This document shows positions 44,436 to 52,408 of a DNA stretch of 64,000 nt, one piece after another (within the stretch, counting starts at the first letter, position 1; the number at the start of each line of letters is the position of its first letter). The notes beneath the pieces are model-generated. The model worked only from the letters and a program-made list of their open reading frames with translations, had not been told where the DNA came from and searched no databases. Made by a program: the position numbers and the translations under genes. This DNA comes from CAWEBF01 sp963807235 (lineage in GTDB: Bacteria; Acidobacteriota; Vicinamibacteria; Vicinamibacterales; UBA2999), in contig CAWEBF010000024.1 of assembly GCA_963807235.1 (NCBI GenBank), positions 77,282 through 141,281 on the forward strand, in the 5' to 3' direction.

Positions 44436-44741
44436 TTATTTCCGCTTGGCGACCGACTTTTTCGCGGCCTTCTTCCTGGCCACGATCTTTCCGAGGGCGG
44501 CCATGTCGGGCCCACTCGGACGCCCGCCCATGTCATCGTGGGCCCGCCCGTTGCCATTGCCACTCACCGGGCTCACGAAGGCGATCACGAGGAAGCCACC
44601 CGCCGTCGTGGCCTGGGTGATCACGTTGCCGAAGACTTCGACGACGCTGCGACCGGACCCCTTGTCGTCGTCGACTCCGGCGCGCCCCGATCCTTTGTCG
44701 GCCGCTGCGCGGCCAGATCCCTTGTCCATGTCGTCGGCCAT
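44436..44741 (-). CDS. small DKGSGR-repeat protein, possible protease substrate or effector
   Basis: The 101-residue protein has no family I recognise. Residues 1-31 hold three copies of DKGSGR (at about 6-11, 15-20 and 26-31), separated by short acidic/alanine spacers. Residues 32-60 form a hydrophobic block (VVEVFGNVITQATTAGG then FLVIAFVSPVSG) that could enter a membrane or a fold core. Residues 61-80 are glycine-rich and contain further NGNGR and GGR sites, and the tail is a Lys/Arg/Ala stretch (ARKKAAKKSVAKRK). A strong GAGGAGG ribosome site precedes ATG 44741. It lies between a clostripain-type protease gene, a family known to cut after Arg, and a CHAT protease gene. Confidence 0.75.
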   Translation of the reverse strand: MADDMDKGSGRAAADKGSGRAGVDDDKGSGRSVVEVFGNVITQATTAGGFLVIAFVSPVSGNGNGRAHDDMGGRPSGPDMAALGKIVARKKAAKKSVAKRK

Positions 44742-44770
44742 ATGCCTGTCCTCCTCAATAGGTGCCACTG

Positions 44771-45997
44771 TTATGTCGTCGCCCCCGCGAGGGCGTAAAC
44801 GACCTGACTCCATGCCGTCTCCTGTCCCTCCTGCAGCAGATTCCTGGGCACGCCGTTCGCCAGCACGCTGTACACATCCATCGCTTTCCCAATGTCGTGG
44901 CTGTCAAGCGCCACGCTCGGCGCATACAGGCTGATGCCCTGCAAGATCGCCGTGTCGTGCGAATTCCGCCCGTGCTCAACGATGAACGAGCCGCGCCCTT
45001 CGCCGGCCGTTCCCGGACGGAGCAGCAGGTCGCCGAGAACGATGGCCGGCGTCCTGACCTCGTTGGACTCGGCATGACGCGCCAGGTGGAAGCAGAGCGT
45101 CGCCACGTCGATGAAGGGCTTCTTTTCCGCAGTCTGCGAGAACTGGAAGAGGTCGCCGATCCTCGTCACCTCGGCCTGATCGCCCTTCTTGGCGACCGTT
45201 GAGATGCCGAGCGCCAGTGCCTCGACCGCGTTCGCTACCGCACCGGCCTTCTCGAGGTCGAGGAGGGTCATCGAGACGCTCGTCGTCTTGCTTTTGCTGT
45301 TCTTCTTCGCGTAGTCCTCGCAAAACCGGCGAACGATGTATTCTCCGAGGTTCTCGGGTTTCATCAGCACGCCGTTGCGCGATCGCTTGAGATGATCGAG
45401 AACCTTGTCGTACGGCCATCCAGGCTCTGGAACGATGGTCTCGGACGCCACCATGTACGCAGCGTAGTTGCGCAGCCGGTTCGCGACCTCAATCGTCGCG
45501 ACCTCGCAGGCGTCGAATCCGATGATGCTGTGTTTCCCGTCCAGCCGCGGGTTCAATTTGGCCCTCCACAGCACGTTGGCGAGCTCGCCGAAGTCGAGCG
45601 CCTCGGTCCGGGTGGGTGCCAGCGTATGGCTGACGGCGAAGCGGAAGGCATGACCCCAGAGCACCAGCATCGAGTAGTCGTGCCTGTTGTGATCGGCCTT
45701 CGTCAGCGCCCAGTCGATGAAATCGCTGAGGACGCGGCCGTCAGTCTGATCCTGCTCTTCCTGCGGAACCTCGATCGGCTTGCCCTTTCCGATGTGATGC
45801 CGCTGAGCCGGGCCCTTGCCGTGAAGCTGGACGAAGATATTGAGCCCTTCGCCCGACCCGATCTTTTCCATTTCCCTGATGTCGTCGCGGGCCTCGGCGT
45901 CGAGCGACGTACCTCCCGTGGGGTGGGCGGTGCCCATGAACACCATGACCGTCCATCGAGGAGGTGTCTTGACAGTTGTCTTCGCCACTTTGTTCAC
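44771..45997 (-). CDS. clostripain-family (C11) caspase-like cysteine protease
   Basis: The 408-residue protein starts at GTG 45997. The C11 fold begins RWTVMVFMGTAHPTGG and DIREMEKIGSGEGLNIFVQL; the catalytic histidine is in SMLVLWGHAFRF (about residue 115) and the catalytic cysteine in SIIGFDACEVATIEVANRLR (about residue 165), followed by YMVASETIVPEPGWPY. Clostripain relatives are clan CD proteases that cleave after Arg. There is no signal peptide, so it is probably cytoplasmic. It heads the five-gene minus-strand cluster and is divergent from the PilT-like gene. Confidence 0.88.
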   Translation of the reverse strand: MNKVAKTTVKTPPRWTVMVFMGTAHPTGGTSLDAEARDDIREMEKIGSGEGLNIFVQLHGKGPAQRHHIGKGKPIEVPQEEQDQTDGRVLSDFIDWALTKADHNRHDYSMLVLWGHAFRFAVSHTLAPTRTEALDFGELANVLWRAKLNPRLDGKHSIIGFDACEVATIEVANRLRNYAAYMVASETIVPEPGWPYDKVLDHLKRSRNGVLMKPENLGEYIVRRFCEDYAKKNSKSKTTSVSMTLLDLEKAGAVANAVEALALGISTVAKKGDQAEVTRIGDLFQFSQTAEKKPFIDVATLCFHLARHAESNEVRTPAIVLGDLLLRPGTAGEGRGSFIVEHGRNSHDTAILQGISLYAPSVALDSHDIGKAMDVYSVLANGVPRNLLQEGQETAWSQVVYALAGATT

Positions 45998-46205
45998 CTC
46001 TGGGGTAGTCGATTAGGGGCGAGACCATACCTCAGCCATTCCCTGGCACTATCGGCCAAGCGGTCCCGATAGGTCTCGATACCTAAAACGCCGAGCGACC
46101 GTGAATATAACGCCGAGTTGGGTCCGGCGTTCCCTTTCAAATCCGCAGACCCTCCGGAGGCGGCGGCGCCGGATGAGCTCGAACTGAATCCCACCCGGAG
46201 TGGTT

Positions 46206-46285
46206 CGGACGTCCCGAGCGTAAGATGCGCAGGAGCGGTTGGACCGAATTCGGCCGACCGGCGCCAACATTCGCGGAGGTCGGCT
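46206..46285 (+). promoter_or_regulatory. conserved leader, copy 1 (before the PilT-like gene)
   Basis: This 80-base leader shares an ordered set of blocks with 47360-47432: CG-rich start, GCGTAAGAT, GGA-CGGTT, CCGAATT, GCCG, CCGGCG, CCAAC and GCGGAGGTCGG. The last block contains the ribosome site. Confidence 0.7.
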
Positions 46286-47368
46286 GTGACGCAGGAAGAC
46301 GAGCTGGCTCGCTGGCTCGAAGCTGTCCGCAAGCTCAACGGCAGCGACCTGCTGCTCGTTGCTGGCCGGCCGCCGATGGTGCGTGCGCGGGGCAGCCTGC
46401 ACGCCGTCGACACCGCCGAACTGACCGCCGACGACATCGCGCGCGCCACCAGGCCGCTCGTGCCGGCACGGCTCGAAGCTGCGGTTGCCGCGGGGGACGC
46501 GGTCGATCTCGCCTTTTCGGCGGGCGAGCTGGGCCGCTTCCGCATGAACCTGCACCTCGAGCGGGGGCGCATGGCGGCGGCCATCCGCGCGCTGCCCACA
46601 ACGGTCCCGACCTTCGGTTCGCTGGGATTCAGCCACGACATTTCGCTGCTCGCGCGCCTGCCACGCGGGCTCGTGCTCGTCTGCGGCCCCACCGGTTCCG
46701 GCAAGACCACCACGGTGGCGGCCATCGTCGGGGAGATTAATCTGCACCACGACCGGCACATCGTCACCATCGAGGACCCGGTGGAATACGAGCATGCGCA
46801 CGCGCGCAGCGTGGTCGAGCAGGTCGAGATTGGCGTGGACGCGCCCACATTCCCCGTGGCGCTGCGAGCGGCGCTGCGGCAGGCGCCCGACGTCATCGTC
46901 ATCGGCGAGATGCGCGACACCGAGTCGATTCGCATCGCGGTGACGGCGGCGGAGACGGGCCACCTGGTGATCGCCACGGTCCACGCCCCCGACGTCGCCG
47001 GCGCCGTGTCGCGCGTGGCTGATGCATTTCCAGCCGAGCGCCAGAACACCGTGCGGCAGGAGCTGGCGATGGGCCTCGCCGCGATCCTCGCGCAGGGCCT
47101 GATTCAGGGCGGCGACGGGCGCTTGATGCCCGCGGCCGAACTGCTGGTCGTCAGCTACGGCGCGCGGCAGCACATCCGCAAGAACGCGCTGCAGAACCTG
47201 CACCAGGAGATGACCACCACGCGCAAGCTCGGTTCCTTCACGTTGGAGGAATCCTTGGCAGCGTTGGTGCGGAGCGGACGGCTCGAGCGGTCTACCGCCG
47301 CACTGCGGGCTGCGCATCCCGACGAGCTCGACCTGCTCCTGGCTGGTAATCCGGCATCCCGGGCGTAA
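46286..47368 (+). CDS. PilT/PilU-type retraction ATPase-like protein
   Basis: The 360-residue ATPase starts at GTG 46286 behind a GGAGGT site. It has the PilT N-terminal domain (GSDLLLVAGRPPMVRARGSL), Walker A in VCGPTGSGKTTTVAAIV, the Asp box VTIEDPVEYEH, Walker B/His-box VIVIGEMRDTESIRIAVTAA and TGHLVIATVHAPD. The typical PilT motif AIRNLIREGK is absent and its place is taken by HIRKNALQNLHQEM, closer to PilU or divergent PilT proteins. No other pilus genes are in the window, so it acts with pilins encoded elsewhere or in another role. Confidence 0.9.
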   Translation: MTQEDELARWLEAVRKLNGSDLLLVAGRPPMVRARGSLHAVDTAELTADDIARATRPLVPARLEAAVAAGDAVDLAFSAGELGRFRMNLHLERGRMAAAIRALPTTVPTFGSLGFSHDISLLARLPRGLVLVCGPTGSGKTTTVAAIVGEINLHHDRHIVTIEDPVEYEHAHARSVVEQVEIGVDAPTFPVALRAALRQAPDVIVIGEMRDTESIRIAVTAAETGHLVIATVHAPDVAGAVSRVADAFPAERQNTVRQELAMGLAAILAQGLIQGGDGRLMPAAELLVVSYGARQHIRKNALQNLHQEMTTTRKLGSFTLEESLAALVRSGRLERSTAALRAAHPDELDLLLAGNPASRA

Positions 47369-47432
47369 GATTCCCTAGGACGCGGTTCGGCCGAATTTTG
47401 CCGCCCGGCGTCCAAACGTTGCGGAGGTCGGT
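47360..47432 (+). promoter_or_regulatory. conserved leader, copy 2 (before the regulatory-like secreted protein)
   Basis: This is the second copy of the leader at 46206-46285; about 75 bases align with only short gaps, ending GTTGCGGAGGTCGGT directly before ATG 47433. It overlaps the end of the PilT-like gene. CGGCCGAATTTTGCCG within it can form a small hairpin. Confidence 0.7.
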
Positions 47433-49205
47433 ATGCGGCTGAACGTCGCACTCACGGCGGGCGTCCTCGCGTTGGCGTTGACCGGTTCGACTGCCATCGG
47501 GCAGGGGCAGGGAGGGCCGACCAGCGTCTTCCTGCCAGCGCCGCAGGGGGGCGCAGTCCCTGGTGTCGCGGGACCGGCGGTCGCTCCTCCACGCGACCGC
47601 GCGCGGGCGGCTGCAAAGGGCACCGCGAGCCTTCGGGGGCGGGTGACCGCCGCCGGCACGACCACGCCCTTGCGTCGTGCCCAGGTGCAGGTCATGGGCA
47701 CCGACGTGCCCACGCGATACGCCACGACGACCAACGGCGAGGGCCGCTACGAGGTGCTGGAGCTGCCGGCGGGCCGCTATTCGATCAGTGTGACCAAGGG
47801 CGGGTACGTCAGCCTCCAGTACGGCCAGCGCAGACCGTTCGAGCCGGGCACGCCGGTGGCCGTCACGGAAGGGCAGGCGCTCACCGGACTGGACGTTGCC
47901 TTGCCGCGTGGCAGCGTGATCGCGGGCCGTATCACCGACGAGTTTGGGGAGGCAGTCGCGCAGGCGCAGGTGTCGGCCCAGCGTTATCAATACGGGCCGG
48001 ATGGCCAACGCCGCCTCACCATGTCCGGGGGTCCGGTCACGACGGACGATCTGGGTCAGTTCCGGCTGCACAGCCTGATGCCCGGCGAGTACATCGTGAG
48101 CGCCACCTTCAGGTCCACCTTCGTGTCGATTGGGGGTGCCACCGGCGGCAGCGACACGAGCGAGGGCTTTCTGCCAACCTTCCACCCGGGCACGGTCAGC
48201 GCCAGCGAGGCACAGCCGGTCACAGTCACGCTGGGGCAGGAGTCTCACGTGCAGTTTGCCTTGAGTGCGGCCAGGATGGCGCGCGTCTCGGGCGCGGTGG
48301 TGGACTCGTCGGGGCGCGCGCTGGCCAACGCGATGGTCGTGCTGATGCCATCGAGTGGGTTCCCCACGGCAGGCCTCCTCACGACATCGCAGACGGCGGC
48401 TGATGGATCTTTCACGTTCGCCAACGTGCCCCCCGGCGACTACGTGGCGAACGTGCAGTTGATCCCGGCGCTGACCGGCACGAACGTCACGGAATCGGCC
48501 GCGGTACCCGTGTCGGTGGGGGGCTCGGATCTCAATGGCCTTCGAATCGCCACGGGCCCCGGCACACTCGTCCGCGGACACGTGGAGTTCGAAGGCACGT
48601 CCTCGCGCACGTCGCCGACCCCGTGGCGTGTGTTTGCGCAGTCGATGACGCCGGCGCAAATGACGTTCAGCGCCGGGTCGCCGGCGGCCAACGGACTTGT
48701 CGGTGAGGACGGGTCGTTCCAGCTGCAAGTCGGCGGCAGGGGCGGCGCCCTCCTCAGGCCCACGACGACGGGTCAGTGGACGCTCAAGGCGGTGACGCTC
48801 GACGGCGAAGACATCACCGATACGCCCATGGACTTCAGCAAGGGCGACGTAAGCGGCGTGCGCGTGGTGCTCACCGACAGGCTGTCCACCGTCTCCGGGC
48901 GCGTGATCGACGCCCGCGGAAAGCCGCTGACGGATTACGCGATCATCATCCAGCCGGAGGAAGCGAAGGTCGGAGTCGTCGCGACGCGATACTTGCGAGT
49001 GGTGCGGCCGGATCAGAGCGGCAGTTTCAGGGTGACGGGGCTCCCGCCCGGCCGCTATGCAGCCACGGCGGTGGAGTCGTTCGAGCAGGGACGGCAGTTC
49101 GTGCCGGAGGTCCAGGCGCGCCTCAAGGCGCGCGGGCGGATGTTCTCGATCGACGAGGGTGGAACGGTCTCGCTTGACCTGCCGCTGACGACGGGCGTCG
49201 ACTGA
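47433..49205 (+). CDS. secreted carboxypeptidase-regulatory-like beta-sandwich protein
   Basis: The 590-residue exported protein has a signal peptide (about residues 1-23) and a series of CarboxypepD_reg/SdrD-like beta domains: GTASLRGRVTAAGTTTPLRR with YATTTNGEGRYEVLELPAGR, then GSVIAGRITDEFGEAVAQAQ with DDLGQFRLHSLMPGEYIVSA, then VSGAVVDSSGRALANAMVVL with ADGSFTFANVPPGDYV, and VSGRVIDARGKPLTDYAI with GSFRVTGLPPGRYAA. Such repeats are abundant in secreted Acidobacteriota proteins; their role is unknown. It is transcribed behind the PilT-like gene with the same leader. Confidence 0.87.
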   Translation: MRLNVALTAGVLALALTGSTAIGQGQGGPTSVFLPAPQGGAVPGVAGPAVAPPRDRARAAAKGTASLRGRVTAAGTTTPLRRAQVQVMGTDVPTRYATTTNGEGRYEVLELPAGRYSISVTKGGYVSLQYGQRRPFEPGTPVAVTEGQALTGLDVALPRGSVIAGRITDEFGEAVAQAQVSAQRYQYGPDGQRRLTMSGGPVTTDDLGQFRLHSLMPGEYIVSATFRSTFVSIGGATGGSDTSEGFLPTFHPGTVSASEAQPVTVTLGQESHVQFALSAARMARVSGAVVDSSGRALANAMVVLMPSSGFPTAGLLTTSQTAADGSFTFANVPPGDYVANVQLIPALTGTNVTESAAVPVSVGGSDLNGLRIATGPGTLVRGHVEFEGTSSRTSPTPWRVFAQSMTPAQMTFSAGSPAANGLVGEDGSFQLQVGGRGGALLRPTTTGQWTLKAVTLDGEDITDTPMDFSKGDVSGVRVVLTDRLSTVSGRVIDARGKPLTDYAIIIQPEEAKVGVVATRYLRVVRPDQSGSFRVTGLPPGRYAATAVESFEQGRQFVPEVQARLKARGRMFSIDEGGTVSLDLPLTTGVD

Positions 49206-49219
49206 CTCGTCTAGTTACT

Positions 49220-50491
49220 TCAGGCTTTCACCGGCGCCAGCGCCGGCGAGACAGCCTGATTCCGGCTGAGCACCAGCCAGATGGCGATGCCCGTCGCCGG
49301 CAACAGGGCGATCAGCCAGAAGATTTCTTCCCATCGGCCGGCGTTCATCCACCCCGACCAGGCGCCGATCGTCCGCAGCAGGACGAAGTTCACGAGCGAC
49401 CACGCGCCAGACGCGATGCCCGACATCATCGCGGCCTGCTCGCGCGGGAAGGCGTAGGAACCCACCTTCAGCGCCACCATCTGAAAGCCGCCGCCGATGA
49501 ACGTGGAGAACGAGATGAGCGCCATTGCGATTGGGACCGACGTGGTCCACGTGGCGGCCCCCAGCGTCAGCGACGCCACCGTCAGGATCAGGAACAGTCC
49601 AACAGGCCGCGCGTTGTTGGCCGCGTACCGGTCGGCGGCCCAGCCCCAAAAGAAATACCCGATGCCCCAGGTGAGGGGTGGAATCCACGCGAGCTGGTTC
49701 ACGTCCACCTGCGTCAGGCCGAGACGCCCGGTGAGGTACAGGGACAGGATCGTCAACACGGGGCCCGGCGAGATCGCCGGCAGCGCGTAGCTGAAGACCA
49801 GCGCCCACACCCGCCGTTCCCGAAGGTTCGGGAACGTCCACTTGGACGGCTTCGGAGGCGAGGCGGGAAGGTACGGCGGCCTCGCGATGAAGGCCCAGAT
49901 GAGCAGCCAGATGGCTCCCAATGCGCCGGTCGTCAGGAACGCCGCCCGCCAGCCGTACTTGATGGCCAGCGGCCCCAGGAGCAGCGGCATCATCACCGCG
50001 CCGATCGTGCCGCCGCTGAACGACAGCGCGATCCCCCGCGCACGCAGATGCGCGGGCAGCGTCTCGACGGCCGTTCGGAGCCCTCCGGGAAACGTCGCGC
50101 CTTCGCCCAATCCCAGCACGGCTCGCGCCATCGCGAACCCGAGAAACGAGGACATCATGGCGTGCGACATGCTGGCCCCGGTCCAGACCGCCACGGCCAG
50201 CAGCATTCCGAAGCGCAGACCCAGGAAGTCGATGGCCGATCCCCACACGGGATTCCCCAGCGTGTAGGCGAGAAAGAAGAACGACGCGGCGTCGGTGAAG
50301 TGCTGGGGCGACAGCCCCGTGTCCGCCATGATCGTGGGCGTCAGAATCGCCAGCACCTGCCGGTCCACGAACGAGAGCCACGAACACAGTGCCATGCCGA
50401 TGCACGGCACCCACATCTGCCACCCCGTGACGGCGGGCGTGGTGGCGGCGGGTACTCCAACGGTCGCCTGTGTCATCGTCTCTCCGTTCAT
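49220..50491 (-). CDS. MFS transporter, anion:cation symporter (ExuT/GudP-like) type
   Basis: The 423-residue inner-membrane protein has twelve hydrophobic segments. The loop 2-3 region reads NPVWGSAIDFLGLRFGMLLA and the ARAVLGLGEGATFPGGLRTA segment is typical of the ACS family, which moves hexuronates, sugar acids or phthalate. Its start overlaps the end of the second MFS gene by four bases, so the two are coupled and may act on related substrates. Confidence 0.87.
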   Translation of the reverse strand: MNGETMTQATVGVPAATTPAVTGWQMWVPCIGMALCSWLSFVDRQVLAILTPTIMADTGLSPQHFTDAASFFFLAYTLGNPVWGSAIDFLGLRFGMLLAVAVWTGASMSHAMMSSFLGFAMARAVLGLGEGATFPGGLRTAVETLPAHLRARGIALSFSGGTIGAVMMPLLLGPLAIKYGWRAAFLTTGALGAIWLLIWAFIARPPYLPASPPKPSKWTFPNLRERRVWALVFSYALPAISPGPVLTILSLYLTGRLGLTQVDVNQLAWIPPLTWGIGYFFWGWAADRYAANNARPVGLFLILTVASLTLGAATWTTSVPIAMALISFSTFIGGGFQMVALKVGSYAFPREQAAMMSGIASGAWSLVNFVLLRTIGAWSGWMNAGRWEEIFWLIALLPATGIAIWLVLSRNQAVSPALAPVKA

Positions 50492-51788
50492 GCTTCGAGG
50501 GCCTGACCGCTCCGATTCGGAAGCGTGAAGACCAGTGCACCCGCCATCAGGAAGAACGCCGAGGTCACGCTGAGGGCCAGGCCAATGCCGACCCCCGGCT
50601 GCGTCGCCAGCACGCCAATGGTATACGGCGCGATGGCGCCGGCCATACGCCCGATGTTGTAGCTGGTGCCCTGTCCGGTCGCGCGCACCGCCTGCGGGTA
50701 CAACTCCGCGACGAAGCTGCCGAACATGCTGAAGTAGCCATAGCCGAAATAGCCGATGAGCGGCCCGAGCAGCAGCAACACGACCGGGCTGCGAGCCATC
50801 TGCCCGTAGATAGGCACGAGCACCGCCGCCGACACCATATACAGGACGAACGCCTGCCGCCGGCCAATCCTGTCGGCGATGAACCCGAACGTCAGGTACC
50901 CCACATAGGCCCCGAGCTGCACCGGGATGATCCAGGGGAGCGAGCCCACGATGCCCATGCCGGCGCCGCCCTGGTCCACCGGCCGCGACAGGAAGGCCGG
51001 CAACCAGAAGAACAGGCCCCAGTTGGCAAACTGGACCGCCGAGCCCAGGGCGATGATGAGCAGCGTGCGCTTGAGGAGCGTCGGCCCGAAGATGACCGCG
51101 AAGGGGCTCGGTCCATCGGCGGTCTGGGCCCTTTGTTTCCAGGTTTCAGGTTCCTTGACGTAGCGCCGAATCCACAACGTGAAGAGCGCTGGCGCGACGC
51201 CGAGCACGAACAGCCACCGCCAGGCGTCATCACCCAGCGCCGGGGATCCCAGGATGATGGCCGCCGAAATGGAGGCCATCATGTAGCCGAGCGCCCAGCC
51301 GGACTGCATGATGCTGATCGCCTTGTTCCGCAGGTGCGCCGGCCATGTTTCGCTGACGAGCACGGCCCCCGAGGCCCATTCCCCGCCCATGCCGATGCCC
51401 AGGACGGCCCGCCAGAAGAGCAGCTGGATCACGCTCTGCGACGTGGCCGCGCCCAGCGACGCGAAGGAGAAAATCAGGATGGTGCCCATCAGGGCGCGCG
51501 TGCGCCCGAAGCGATCGGCTACGTACCAAAAATTGCGCCGCCGACACCGGACATCACCAGCGTGACGGTGCCCAGCATGCCCGCGGTGTCGTCCCCGAAC
51601 CCGAAGTACATGCGGAGCTGGCCGACCGCCATGGTGTAGAGCATGAAGTCCATGGCGTCGAGCATCCAGCCGAACTTCGCCGCCAGCAGCACGCGCCATT
51701 GTTCGCGCGTGACCGTGCGGTACCACGGCACGTCGAGTGTCGCGCCGCCGGCCAGAGTGGCGCCGGCCGATGCCAATCGGGGGTCCAT
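50488..51788 (-). pseudogene. MFS transporter, aromatic-acid/metabolite:H+ symporter type, one-base frameshift
   Basis: The N-terminal frame from ATG 51788 gives WRVLLAAKFGWMLDAMDFML and GMLGTVTLVMSGVGGAIFG; a missing base near 51525 then moves to YVADRFGRTRALMGTILIFS, i.e. the loop 2-3 signature G-x-x-A-D-R-x-G-R. The rest (FWRAVLGIGMGGEWASGAVL, PAHLRNKAISIMQSGWALGY, LIGYFGYGYFSMFGSFVAEL) is a complete sugar/metabolite porter. The length is one base short of a multiple of three. Confidence 0.85.
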
Positions 51789-51910
51789 GCGCGGCGGAGC
51801 GTACCAACGTCGGCAACGCACGGTCAAGCGAACGCGCACGTGGTGGCGCGCGGAGGTACAATGTGCAGCTCACACAACTCACAGCGGGCACGCCCCAGAA
51901 GGAGACAGCA

Positions 51911-52378
51911 ATGGCCGTCGACGTAGGCGCCGCGGCGCCGGATTTCACCCTTCCGAATCAGGATCGCGAGCCGGTCACGCTCAGCAACGAGCTCAAGAAG
52001 GGCCCCGTGGTGCTGGCTTTCTTTCCGGCCGCGTTCAGCGGCGTGTGCACGACCGAGATGTCGAACTTCCGTGATTCTGTTGGCGAGCTGAAGAAGGTGT
52101 CGGCGCAGGTGGTCGGCATCAGCGTGGACACGTTCTTCGCGCTGAAGGCATGGAGCGACGCGAATAAGCTGAATTTTCCACTGCTGAGCGACTTCAACAA
52201 GGACGTGATCGGCAAATACGGCGTCGTGAACCCCGACATGATCGGGCTGAAGAACATCGCGAAGCGTGCCGTATTCGTCATCGACCAGAAGGGCGTCGTA
52301 CGCCACAAGGAAGTGCTGGAGGACGCGCGCAACGAGCCGGACTACGGCAAGGCAACGCAGGCGCTGGCGGCCCTGTAG
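51911..52378 (+). CDS. 1-Cys peroxiredoxin, AhpE/BCP-like
   Basis: The 155-residue thiol peroxidase reduces peroxides in the cytoplasm. It has the thioredoxin fold with the peroxidatic cysteine in FFPAAFSGVCTTEM (about residue 45; Ser replaces the common Thr three before it) and no further cysteine, so it is a 1-Cys type needing an external thiol. VVGISVDTFFALKAW and FPLLSDFN follow. A GAAGGAGA ribosome site precedes the ATG. It is the first gene before the core dnaB block. Confidence 0.92.
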   Translation: MAVDVGAAAPDFTLPNQDREPVTLSNELKKGPVVLAFFPAAFSGVCTTEMSNFRDSVGELKKVSAQVVGISVDTFFALKAWSDANKLNFPLLSDFNKDVIGKYGVVNPDMIGLKNIAKRAVFVIDQKGVVRHKEVLEDARNEPDYGKATQALAAL

Positions 52379-52408
52379 GCCGGCACGAGGCAAGGCCAGG
52401 GACGGGGG

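Noticed and set aside
44436..44741. Bacterial gasdermin as the small protein next to caspase-like proteases
   Set aside because: Known bacterial gasdermins are roughly 250 residues or more with an N-terminal lipidated cysteine region; this protein has 101 residues and no cysteine.
38515..45997. Type III-E CRISPR (Craspase) locus, because of TPR-CHAT plus an ECF sigma factor
   Set aside because: No gRAMP/Cas7-11, Cas1/Cas2 or repeat array is found in the window, and the small protein does not resemble Csx30 or Csx31 in size or sequence.
46049..47317. A 422-codon minus-strand open frame
   Set aside because: Antisense of the PilT-like ATPase, whose Walker and Asp-box motifs are clear on the + strand.
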